The position numbers and the translations under genes are program-made. DNA of 64,000 bases from Cyanophora paradoxa (lineage: Eukaryota; Glaucocystophyceae; Cyanophorales; Cyanophoraceae), in assembly GCA_004431415.1 (NCBI GenBank), contig QPMI01000600.1:62001-126000 (forward strand), in the 5' to 3' direction. The stretch's first letter is position 1. Each line of letters opens with the position of its first letter. Under the pieces are notes generated by a model. That model did not search any database, was not told the DNA's origin, and worked only from the letters and a program-made list of their open reading frames with translations. This document shows positions 51,757 through 60,430 of this stretch, piece by piece.

Positions 51757-51779
51757 TTTACATTAAAGGGATATATCTT

Positions 51780-52624
51780 TTATGGGGTTGGGTCATCAAT
51801 TACATCTGGCTCTTGGTAAAACCCTGTAACTGAAAGAGTATCAGGAGTTACACCTCTAAGAGCTGATACAGCGGCTATATCTGTTCTCAAACCGATAAGA
51901 GTTATAGTATATAACCCAATATCTGTAACAAACAAGTCAAAGGTGAAATTATTATTATAAACACAGTAGCCATAACCGAAATGATTATATCCCTGAACAT
52001 TGAAATAGTATTTATGACCTACTTGATTGTTGTTGGCTCTACAAAGGGAAAGCATTGCAGATGGAATCGCAAGACCTCTCAGTACTCTTTTGGTTCCTTC
52101 AATTAATTCCGAGTTTTCAAGAGTAACAGTATATCCAATGTAAAATTGAATTAATGGCTGCTGTGCGACAGGAGTATATAATCGAATTCGTTGGGGGTCT
52201 TCCACATTTTGCTCTAGAGTATCTGGGACATCATTATACGAAATTGAGGATGAAAGCTGACCTGAAATTCGACAGCCACCCCAATAAATGCTCCTCCTGA
52301 TCTCACAGTGACAGCTGCAGAATTCTTATCGAAATCAAGGGCTTTCAGATCAACACTGTAAGCATCTGGACCTCCATTGGTAGGCTGAAAGAAGTTTGCA
52401 TTTGTGACAAGCAGTCGAGTTGTTTTAACCACACCAGAATTCTTATCAGCTCTCAGCTCTTTAACTCGAATAATCGAATTTTTATCAAAGGAGTTACCAT
52501 TGGAGTTGGGTCTCTCTGTGGATTCTAAACCACGAACCTCATCATTAACTTCATGCTGGCGAAAATGCATTGCAGGGGATCCAAGGGAATATATAGGCAG
52601 TTGAACTCGATTATATTCACCCAT
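51780..52624 (-). CDS. Adhesin-like virion protein C (frameshift in the middle)
   Basis: Starts MGEYNRVQLPIYSLGS at 52624. The shared module is clear: NSIIRVKELRADKNSG, TRLLVTNAN, VRSGGAFIG. At the run of four C at 52279-52282 (GGGG on the coding strand) the frame breaks; the uncorrected frame stops at 52214, while the downstream frame (ISYNDVPDTLEQNVEDP, QRIRLYTP, GYNHFGYGYCVYNNNF, IGLYTITLIGLRTD) continues to 51780 and aligns with paralog D. One missing G explains it. The C-terminal beta-rich domain is of the same kind as in D. Confidence 0.65.
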
Positions 52625-52662
52625 TGCTTCTTTTACTAAGAAGGAAAGAAAAATAATGTTCA

Positions 52663-52926
52663 CTACTCTTCTGTAACATTATTATACTCAATACCTTTCT
52701 TTACAGTTCCCCTTTGGAATGCCTGTGACACAATTGCTTCCTTTGAGGTTGGTATTTGAACTCCTGATGAGATGCAAGATTGAATCTCTTTCTGAACAAT
52801 TTCATCAATTGCAATTCTCGCCCTGTTGTGAACAGCATTATCAATCCAATCTTGAACAGATAAAGCGCAATATTCCATTGCGAGATTTTCAGTATCTGAA
52901 AGAACCACTTGGTAGATATTCGACAT
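52663..52926 (-). CDS. Small phage-like protein
   Basis: An 87-residue protein starting MSNIYQVVLSDTEN, with the segment SVQDWIDNAVHNRARIAIDE and then VPTSKEAIV-like SKEAIVSQAF. This wording recalls a small conserved protein found beside tail-fibre genes in many tailed phages. Its function is unknown. It sits between adhesins B and C on the same strand, with 19-38 bp gaps, suggesting co-expression. Resemblance is from memory of the family and should be tested. Confidence 0.55.
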   Translation of the reverse strand: MSNIYQVVLSDTENLAMEYCALSVQDWIDNAVHNRARIAIDEIVQKEIQSCISSGVQIPTSKEAIVSQAFQRGTVKKGIEYNNVTEE

Positions 52927-52945
52927 TCTATACTACTTGTAGAAA

Positions 52946-53968
52946 TTAAATTATGCTCAGCAATTCGCCACTAAATGTTGTGAATTCCGAAAGATAAGTA
53001 TGATTAGCATGAATAGAAACATTATCGCCTGCTCCAAGTCTTACTATTGCGCTCAAATTGATTGTTTTGTTGGTTACAGTTTGTGAGTTGTTTACCCTGA
53101 AATTGAATTCTGTTGAAACATTCTGATCATTTACTTTCAGATCTACACTCACAGTTGATGTAGTAATACTATAAGCAGTTAGAGAGAATCTGTAATCTCC
53201 GTAAACAGGTGCTGTGAATTTCCCTTCTACTAAATCGAATGAGTTGGTATTATCAAAGAATTCATGCAACCAATTCGTAAGACGTCCAAAGACTGCATTT
53301 CTTGTTGCTAAACCGAACCCAACACAGAATCGAGGTTGGGTTGCTTGCTTCAAATAAAAGTTTGCTGCGATTGTGAGACCTCCTGCATCAATTCGTGCGA
53401 CTTCTGTACTATTTCGTTTCAGAATCAGATCCACATTTGCTCCTGTATCTATTTCAGGTGTTTGTATCTTTGTGGTTGTGGTCATTACAGGGACTGTATT
53501 AGTAGGAACAGAAAGACCACCATTTGCATTCACAACACCTGTAAATGTTGTTGCTCCTGAAATTAAAACGTTTGTAGCTGAGAGTGTCCCATTCACAAAA
53601 GCTCCCGAACCTATCCATGCTCCACCTGATTTAACTACAAGTGCTGCATTATTTTCTGTCCCATCAAAAGTAACAATTTGTGGTGTGGTCACCCCACCTG
53701 CATCATCATAAATTGCTGCATCAGCAACTACACCACCTGTTAAAACCTGATTCTTGTTACTCACGATTAATTGAGTGGTTCTTATTTTTCCAGCATTTCT
53801 ATCACATCGAATTTCCTTGCATCTGATAATCGAATTTTGAGTAAACGAATCTGCTCCTGTGGTTTCTGTGCAAATAAACCCGGGAATAGCATCTGTGACT
53901 GTGTGGTTCAGTTGATGCAATTTAGGCGCTGCATAACAGAAAACAGGGACTGCGATTTGGGTAGCCAT
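52946..53968 (-). CDS. Adhesin-like virion protein B with C1q-like domain
   Basis: A 340-residue protein. The N-terminal shared module reads IPGFICTETTGADSFTQNS, RCKEIRCDRNAGKIRTT, QLIVSNKNQ, VVKSGGAWIGSG. A short repetitive beta region follows (GATTFTGVVNANGG, TKIQTPEID). From about residue 235 it has a C1q/TNF-like domain: GKFTAPVYGDYRFSLTAY, LKVNDQNV and the final SGELLSI strand, the usual trimeric lectin-like head. Start at 53968 (MATQIAVPVF), preceded by AT-rich TTATAAAC and TTTTATAG. Frame intact. Confidence 0.75.
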   Translation of the reverse strand: MATQIAVPVFCYAAPKLHQLNHTVTDAIPGFICTETTGADSFTQNSIIRCKEIRCDRNAGKIRTTQLIVSNKNQVLTGGVVADAAIYDDAGGVTTPQIVTFDGTENNAALVVKSGGAWIGSGAFVNGTLSATNVLISGATTFTGVVNANGGLSVPTNTVPVMTTTTKIQTPEIDTGANVDLILKRNSTEVARIDAGGLTIAANFYLKQATQPRFCVGFGLATRNAVFGRLTNWLHEFFDNTNSFDLVEGKFTAPVYGDYRFSLTAYSITTSTVSVDLKVNDQNVSTEFNFRVNNSQTVTNKTINLSAIVRLGAGDNVSIHANHTYLSEFTTFSGELLSII

Positions 53969-53990
53969 CTATAAAACCCCTACAAAAAGT

Positions 53991-55040
53991 TTATAATCTA
54001 CTGATGAGATGCCCCCCGAAACAGGTAGTACCACCAATTGTCCCCGTTGGTTCAACATATATGTATGATGACCAGATATGTATGACATTCACATGTTCGT
54101 TTGCATATACAGGAAAAGAAGCCTCCATGTGAACACTTCGCTTTCCATTGAAAGTTGAAAATACTTGAACCGATTGGGGGGAAATAAACAAATCATTCTT
54201 TTGAAAACTAATTCTACACTCCCCTGTGGATGCTGTTGTTGACATTTGAACCATAAAGAAGAATCTATAAATTCCTGAAACAGGTGCTGTAAAATTGCCT
54301 GCGTTGCTGACACTATTGCTTGCATCTACAAGAACTCTATTATAAGTGAATTTCCTTGTTTCTACTGTTGCTCCAACATTAAATCCTGATGTTGAATAAG
54401 CAACAACACAAAAACGAGGGTGTGGAACTTTCAGATATTTAAGTAGATTAATGGATGGAGAAACATTGTTAATTGTTGCTGTAACCACTGCATTTCTCTT
54501 TACATTAAGTGCAGCTGTTGTTTCAATTTCAGGTGTGTTTAACTTTGTGGAGAAGACACCAACACCAACTGAAAGACTACTCGCATTAAATCCACCCTGA
54601 AAAGTTATTGGACTCTCAAAAGTTCCACTTCCAGCATTTAGTATGGGTGCTGTTACTGTTCCATTCACCTTTAATGCCTCTCCAAAGTATGCCCCTCCAC
54701 TCTTAACTACAAGAGCTGCAGTATTGCTTGTGTTCCCAAAAGTAACTATCTGTGCAGTGGTAAATCCACTCACATTATCATATATTGCTGAATCGGGAAC
54801 TACTTGACCTGCTTGAACTTGATTTTTATTCGAGATTATAATTCCTGTGGTTCTTATCTTGCCTCCATTGCGATCACATCGAATTTCTTTGACTCTGAGT
54901 ATATTGTTCTCTGTGAAAGAGGTGTTGCTTGAAGTTTCAGTGCAAATATACCCAGGGGTTGAATCAACTACTCCATGAGAGGTGCTATGGATTGATTTGG
55001 CTGCAAATTCGTAGTTTGGGATTTCTAATAGAGAGGTCAT
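53991..55040 (-). CDS. Adhesin-like virion protein A with C1q-like domain
   Basis: Start MTSLLEIPNYEFAAK at 55040; the open frame extends upstream into the fibre gene but this ATG aligns with the starts of the paralogs. Shared module: TPGYICTETSSN, LRVKEIRCDRNGGKIRTT, IIISNKNQV, VVKSGGAYFGE. C-terminal C1q-like head: GNFTAPVSGIYRFFFMVQ, ECRISFQKNDLF, VNVIHIWSSY and CFGGHLISRL. It lies 20 bp downstream of the fibre gene and is closest to paralog B. Likely a trimeric attachment protein. Confidence 0.75.
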   Translation of the reverse strand: MTSLLEIPNYEFAAKSIHSTSHGVVDSTPGYICTETSSNTSFTENNILRVKEIRCDRNGGKIRTTGIIISNKNQVQAGQVVPDSAIYDNVSGFTTAQIVTFGNTSNTAALVVKSGGAYFGEALKVNGTVTAPILNAGSGTFESPITFQGGFNASSLSVGVGVFSTKLNTPEIETTAALNVKRNAVVTATINNVSPSINLLKYLKVPHPRFCVVAYSTSGFNVGATVETRKFTYNRVLVDASNSVSNAGNFTAPVSGIYRFFFMVQMSTTASTGECRISFQKNDLFISPQSVQVFSTFNGKRSVHMEASFPVYANEHVNVIHIWSSYIYVEPTGTIGGTTCFGGHLISRL

Positions 55041-55059
55041 CTTTGTAATAACGAAATAG

Positions 55060-58000
55060 TTAAATTGCGACAGCAGTGTAATGAATTGTAACTGGAAATC
55101 CTGGTCTGTCAAAAGAACTTAATGGAACTATTTCAAGCTCACATGTGAAATAGCTACTGTAAACTTGTTTAAGCCTAACATACATGCGGTAGTAGTAGGC
55201 TGTCTCATTGTGTTGTATACCGGTTGTTACGATAGGAGGGTTAGCAAAGCTGCTGTTGAAATTAATAGTGAGGTTAAACCTATGGTCAGGGTTTGCCCAA
55301 AGATAAGGAGTAGTGTAAACATACGTTCCTGCTTGAAGTTTCCCATTGAAATATGCATTGAGTTGACTGGAAAGATCTGCTTCAGTTAAACATCTACTTA
55401 TAGAAGCATTATTGGAAGGGTTCATAGCGTAGAAATTTCTTGCATAGGCATTTCCACGAACAAGTAAGGTCTTATCAAAGTAATTTTGCGAATTGTGAAA
55501 GAACCATGTTTCTTCAAACATAGGTCCTGCTGGTTCTACTATCTGACCTGATCCTACATACATTGTGTTATTCGCTCTGATGGTGGTAGCTGTGAATGGA
55601 TCGAGAGTTGGTCTATTGGTCAGATCATTGTAGTTGCCTGAGAATATTGCGGGCTTATTATAGATATCTGTATTCCAATCATGAGTGTGTGCAAAATCTG
55701 TAATCTCTGCCTTAGTGTGATTGTGAGCGAAATCTGTTATCTCTGACTTTGTATGGTTGTGTGCGAAATCTGTGATCTCAGATTTAAAATGAGTGTGAGC
55801 AAAATTCGTTATTTCTGCCCTGGTATGGGTGTGTGCAAAGTCTGTTATTTGGGACTTTGTGTGAGTGTGTGCGAAATCTGTGATCTCTGCCTTTGTGTGG
55901 GTGTGTGATCTATTATTAAGATCAAGGAAGCTTCCTGAAAATGCAACAGGATGCAGATTTGCAGCAGTAGGTTTATTGATGAGATCATTATAGTCTCCTG
56001 TGAATGAAATTGTCTTCAGTTCACCCCTTCCAACATAATCAGAAGGTAGATCAATCTTGATGGGCATTATAGCTGGATCATCTGGTATCTCATACTCACC
56101 TCCTGGATGAACCACAGGGAAGGTTTGATTGCTTTCAGTATGAACAAAGAAGTTGCATGCTGTTACTGTTCCATCAATAATCCCACCTGTGAGAGGGAGG
56201 TAATTTCCTGTGACATGTATACCTGCAATGATTGTATTAAGTTCTGTTTCATCTATGTAGTTCTGGGCTTGAAGGTAATCCTCTGTCACCACTCTTGATA
56301 TGGTCTCATTGTGAATATTCTTTGCTGCTGCCCTCTGATTGATCTCTAGAACTCCCTCACCAACTCCACCATTATAATTCGTTTTGATCCATGCCATCTC
56401 ACATCTCTTATAGTCATCTCGATTTCCTATGAGAGCATCAGGTAACAGTCTCTCCCTGCTGAATATTAATTTTGGTCTTGAACCATCCAAATCACTCACA
56501 TCAGTAACATTAATTTGGATTGCTGCATCTTTGTCATCATAGTTGACTGGATCAGATGGTAGAGATATTAATCCTCCTGTCATTGGGATGTCATCAGCAT
56601 AGTAACTGGTTAAATAGATACCTGGTTTGGTGTCCAATGCTCCGAAATTTCCACCTGCTGCAATCATCTGCATTCTTGTAGGGGGTCTAATGTATAATTC
56701 ACCTTCCATAGTAGTGCCTGCATCAATACCCTTTCGATTGACATAATAATCATTTAGTTGTAGCCTCTCAGGTATGGTATTACTCTGGTAAAGACTCACA
56801 CCATGTGGGAAGTCTGTTAGCAGGTTGCCTGCAGATGCAAATTTGGGTTGCTGGTCAATTTCACTCCAAGGGTGTCTGTGATTACAGTTGGTGATCTGGG
56901 TATAATCATGAGTATGGGAATCAGGAGGGAATGTTAGTGGTCTATCTGTGATATGCTCCCATAAATGTGTGTGATCAAAATCTGTGATCTCTGATTTAGT
57001 ATGAGTGTGGTTACTGTTGGTGATCTGGGAATAATCATGAGTGTGAGCAACAGGTGGAAAGGTCAATGGCTTGTCTGTGATATGCTCCCATAAGTGATTG
57101 TGAGAACTGGGAGGGAATGTCAATGGCTTGTCTGTGATATGCTCCCATAAGTGATTGTGAGAACTGGGAGGGAATGTCAATGGCTTGTCTGTGATATGCT
57201 CCCATAAGTGATTGTGAGAACTGGGAGGGAAGGTCAAAGGTTTATCTACAATATTCGACCAGGCATGGGTGTGGTCAAAATCTGTAATCTGGGCTTTTGT
57301 GTGAGTGTGATTTTGAATCCAACCTTGAACCACATTAGAGGTTGGATGATGTGGTAAATTTGCATTGCTTGTAACTGTAAGGTAATCTATTACAGTATCA
57401 GGTGAGGTTATTTTTAATCCTCTGTAAATATTCAGAGTCTGGGTATGAGTGAATCCATATTTTTGTTGAATGTAATACCTAACAGCATTCTTTTCAGAAG
57501 TTGTCAAAGCCCTATTGAAAACAATCAACTCGGAAATACCACCATTCACAATATTACCAAATCCGAAATGATTGACAGTATTATCTGGTAGATAATTTGT
57601 TCCTACAAGTGTTTGAATATCTACTCCATTTAACCCGACTGTGTAGCTGCTAGAAGTAATTGTTTGGTCAGTGTAATACCATGTATTTATTAAAGAAGGA
57701 ACCGTAATATCTGGGCGGGTTTGGGATGCTCCATTAATAGTGAACTGGTTCATTCCAATAGCAGTAGAAGATGTTGCCCCATAATAACAATATCGTGATG
57801 GAAAGGCGCTTCTGTAAAGTCTCAAGTGAACTTGCATAGAAGAGGCAGTTGGATGATATTTTCCCACAAAGAAAAATGTAAGCCCATTTGAGAAATCAAT
57901 AGTTCTTGTAGCAGAGGTATATGCATAAAAAGTGCCTGTTGGGCTTGAAACACTAACTTGGTTGTTGATTTCGGGATTGGTGTAATAGGAACTGGCTCCG

Positions 58001-60387
58001 TAGATAAACAAGTCTGGAACAACTGAATTCGGGACTCTGCTTACTATAGTTGTATACATTGCTGATTGACCTGGTACTCCTGATGCCTTCCAAGCAAAAA
58101 TGCAGTTCGAGATATTTGATGCTGGATCAAAGCTTGGCGGGACATCATACCATTCTTTGTAAACCTGATTCATGGTATTGAAATTGCAAGAGCCAATTGT
58201 GAGGATTCCATTTACTTTTAGGTTGCTGGTCACTATATTGCTGCTGTAAATATTACTATTAACTGTGAGGTTTCCTGTGATTGTCCCACCCACAAGAGGG
58301 AGATATTTGGATAGTTCTGCTGCAAGTTCAGCTTCTGTAATAAATTGATCAAGCATAGCAAGGGTTACAAAATTAACAAGGATTACTGCAGTAAGGTAAT
58401 CCTCTGTGACCACTCTCGAAATGTTCTCATTGTGTATGTTTTTTGCAGCCATCCTCTGATTAGCTTCCAGAACCCCACCATAATCTGTTTTAATCCATGC
58501 AAGCTCTGCCCTCCCATAGTTATCATTTGCAGTTCCCACTATGGGAATGTAGGAATATTTATCTCGACTGAATACTATCATTGGTCTTGAGCCATCTAAA
58601 CTGCTTACATCTGCTACATGAACCTGTATAGCAGAGTTGTAATTTTGGTAGGTTGCTGGGTCTGTTGGGACTCTAAAAGTATCTGTGGGTATGTCAGCCT
58701 CCATGTAGCTTGACACAAAGATATTTGGTATGGTTGCTCCTGGTTCAGGTGGGGTTTCATAAGAGCCTGGTAATGTCCTAATATGAAGTGGTCCTCTCAT
58801 AGCTGAATTCGCAAGTGTCCCATTCACATGTACATAGTGTTCATTCAAAAAGATTCTTTCAGGGACATTGCAAGTCTGGTAAAGAGAAACCCCCAAGTTA
58901 TCAAGAGGCTCTACCTTTGCAAATTCTGGTTGGTCATTGATCTCATCCCAAATATGTTCATGTTTGCTTGGTGGGAACTCAGTAGGTATCCCATCAATTT
59001 CACCCCAATCATGCCTGTGATCCTCTGGTGGATACTTTTGAGGTTTGCCTAAGATCTCATCCCAATCATGATTGTGATCCTCTGGGGGATACTTTGCAGG
59101 TTTATTATTAATTTGTTCATAATCAGGAAAGAACTCCCAGATCTCAGGTCGAAATCCATCTGGTAATAATTCCTCATGGGGTTCATAAGGTTGCTCATAG
59201 TCAACAACTGGTGGATCATGACCATCTGGTAAATACTCCTCATCAGGTTCATAGTTCTGCTCATACTCATACTCTTGAGGATCTAAGCCATCTGGTAGTA
59301 TCTCCTCCTCATTGGGGTCATACTGATCATATTCATATTCTTGTGGGTCAAAACCATCTGGTAAATACTCCTCCTCATCTGGAACGAATTGATATTCATC
59401 AAGCTCTAAAATATCGACTTCAGGAGGTAAATACTGCTCATCTATTTGCTTTCTGGGTTCAATTATCGGTTTATTGCGAACTTGCTCCCAACTAACAATA
59501 TGCTGCCCAAAGGCTACATCTTCAGTTGCTGTGTATTCTCTTCCAGGCTGCTTCTTTGGTGTTAAATCCGGTGGATCCCATGGAAGAGGGAAGGGAACTG
59601 GGACAGGTCCATAATACTCAAAGATCTCTCTTATGGTCTTCTCACTTACAAGCTTCTCACCATTTGCATACACATTACTGCCATGGATATTTCGCCATTG
59701 CCTGGTTCGAATTCCAAGGTCTTTCACATTGCTATACAAAGGCAAAAGGTGCCTATCCATTTCGACTAAATCAGGATGTAAATGGATTGCTACTGGTTGA
59801 CTGGGGCTACTGTTGATTGTAATTGATGGCTTTTTTTGATGGACATCTTTTGGAGTAAAGAACCCAAAAGGCTCATTCCTTGCAAAGTCATATGTAATAT
59901 CCTTTGGGTAGACATCATTTGTGTAGGAGACCTGATTTGTGTTGGCAATGGGACCCACTTGCAATACTTGGGGGACCTCAGCTTTTGCAGTGCTGCCCTC
60001 ATTGTAAATTCGCAAAGCTGTGTTCTGTTTGCCCTGCTCATCTTGAACATTGAAAACCAAACGACCACTATCAAACCTGGAAGGTATATCTGGATGAGTG
60101 CCACTGGTTTTTAGTTTCCTAGGTCTCCTTCTTGTTGCTTTGATCTCTGCCACTTGGTTTGCTTTCACATTACCCAAGCTAAAAGCTACACTGACTTCCT
60201 CCTTATCTGGATCGGTTTGATTCACAGATAAAGCATGCTCCCTTGATTGAGTCTTTGATGAATTATCAGAGCTGTGGTCAATTGAAACTGAACCCTTTAC
60301 TTTAATATTATCAAAGTTCACATGCTTGGTGCTGCTTGCATTATCATCTTGAATGGTTTCTAGATTTGGTGGGTAATTGAAGCTCAT
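55060..60387 (-). CDS. Giant fibre protein (1775 aa) with phage-type HxH repeats, LamG-like and lectin-like domains
   Basis: The largest gene of the window, uninterrupted. Layout by residue: about 330-412, acidic repeats of the LPDGFDPQEYEYDQYDPNEE type; 429-480, H-N-H-D-W units with YPPEDHNHDWDEILGKP; 499-672, a module starting SLYQ..(V/I)PER and ending NISRVVTEDYL; about 750-980, a LamG/concanavalin-like domain ending GISELIVFNRALTTSEK; 1040-1170, more HxH units including three exact tandem copies of DKPLTFPPSSHNHLWEHIT; 1196-1372, a second copy of the SLYQ module; 1494-1566, a run of AEITDFAHTHTK-like 12-residue units; 1689-1775, an H-type-lectin-like end. The HxH repeats are those of phage tail fibres, where they form metal-binding trimeric shafts. 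Likely a host-recognition spike of the virion; tandem repeats may vary in number between isolates. Confidence 0.8.
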   Translation of the reverse strand: MSFNYPPNLETIQDDNASSTKHVNFDNIKVKGSVSIDHSSDNSSKTQSREHALSVNQTDPDKEEVSVAFSLGNVKANQVAEIKATRRRPRKLKTSGTHPDIPSRFDSGRLVFNVQDEQGKQNTALRIYNEGSTAKAEVPQVLQVGPIANTNQVSYTNDVYPKDITYDFARNEPFGFFTPKDVHQKKPSITINSSPSQPVAIHLHPDLVEMDRHLLPLYSNVKDLGIRTRQWRNIHGSNVYANGEKLVSEKTIREIFEYYGPVPVPFPLPWDPPDLTPKKQPGREYTATEDVAFGQHIVSWEQVRNKPIIEPRKQIDEQYLPPEVDILELDEYQFVPDEEEYLPDGFDPQEYEYDQYDPNEEEILPDGLDPQEYEYEQNYEPDEEYLPDGHDPPVVDYEQPYEPHEELLPDGFRPEIWEFFPDYEQINNKPAKYPPEDHNHDWDEILGKPQKYPPEDHRHDWGEIDGIPTEFPPSKHEHIWDEINDQPEFAKVEPLDNLGVSLYQTCNVPERIFLNEHYVHVNGTLANSAMRGPLHIRTLPGSYETPPEPGATIPNIFVSSYMEADIPTDTFRVPTDPATYQNYNSAIQVHVADVSSLDGSRPMIVFSRDKYSYIPIVGTANDNYGRAELAWIKTDYGGVLEANQRMAAKNIHNENISRVVTEDYLTAVILVNFVTLAMLDQFITEAELAAELSKYLPLVGGTITGNLTVNSNIYSSNIVTSNLKVNGILTIGSCNFNTMNQVYKEWYDVPPSFDPASNISNCIFAWKASGVPGQSAMYTTIVSRVPNSVVPDLFIYGASSYYTNPEINNQVSVSSPTGTFYAYTSATRTIDFSNGLTFFFVGKYHPTASSMQVHLRLYRSAFPSRYCYYGATSSTAIGMNQFTINGASQTRPDITVPSLINTWYYTDQTITSSSYTVGLNGVDIQTLVGTNYLPDNTVNHFGFGNIVNGGISELIVFNRALTTSEKNAVRYYIQQKYGFTHTQTLNIYRGLKITSPDTVIDYLTVTSNANLPHHPTSNVVQGWIQNHTHTKAQITDFDHTHAWSNIVDKPLTFPPSSHNHLWEHITDKPLTFPPSSHNHLWEHITDKPLTFPPSSHNHLWEHITDKPLTFPPVAHTHDYSQITNSNHTHTKSEITDFDHTHLWEHITDRPLTFPPDSHTHDYTQITNCNHRHPWSEIDQQPKFASAGNLLTDFPHGVSLYQSNTIPERLQLNDYYVNRKGIDAGTTMEGELYIRPPTRMQMIAAGGNFGALDTKPGIYLTSYYADDIPMTGGLISLPSDPVNYDDKDAAIQINVTDVSDLDGSRPKLIFSRERLLPDALIGNRDDYKRCEMAWIKTNYNGGVGEGVLEINQRAAAKNIHNETISRVVTEDYLQAQNYIDETELNTIIAGIHVTGNYLPLTGGIIDGTVTACNFFVHTESNQTFPVVHPGGEYEIPDDPAIMPIKIDLPSDYVGRGELKTISFTGDYNDLINKPTAANLHPVAFSGSFLDLNNRSHTHTKAEITDFAHTHTKSQITDFAHTHTRAEITNFAHTHFKSEITDFAHNHTKSEITDFAHNHTKAEITDFAHTHDWNTDIYNKPAIFSGNYNDLTNRPTLDPFTATTIRANNTMYVGSGQIVEPAGPMFEETWFFHNSQNYFDKTLLVRGNAYARNFYAMNPSNNASISRCLTEADLSSQLNAYFNGKLQAGTYVYTTPYLWANPDHRFNLTINFNSSFANPPIVTTGIQHNETAYYYRMYVRLKQVYSSYFTCELEIVPLSSFDRPGFPVTIHYTAVAI
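55690..55905. repeat. Coding 36-bp repeats in the fibre gene
   Basis: About six imperfect copies encode the 12-residue unit (A/S)(E/Q)ITDFAH(T/N)HTK. The DNA copies differ at many third positions, so the array is not recent. Confidence 0.85.
57063..57233. repeat. Three near-exact 57-bp tandem copies in the fibre gene
   Basis: Copies begin at 57063, 57120 and 57177 with almost no base differences, encoding DKPLTFPPSSHNHLWEHIT three times. The near identity points to recent expansion. Confidence 0.9.
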
Positions 60388-60430
60388 GGCTTTTACTATA
60401 TGGATTTATAAAATTCCTGATAAGTAAAAG
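60388..60430. promoter_or_regulatory. 43-bp divergent promoter between fibre and patatin genes
   Basis: The two start codons face away from each other across only 43 bp of AT-rich DNA (TATATGGATTTATAAAAT). Both promoters must lie here or inside the coding regions. Paired expression of fibre and phospholipase is suggested. Confidence 0.5.

Noticed and set aside
51741-52282. Programmed -1 ribosomal frameshifting at the adhesin breaks
   Set aside because: The G/C runs lie in different codon phases and lack a common slippery heptamer; a similar break in a host gene favours sequencing loss of one base.
55690-57233. Regular direct repeats that could suggest a CRISPR array
   Set aside because: The repeats are in frame and encode HxH fibre units without unique spacers.
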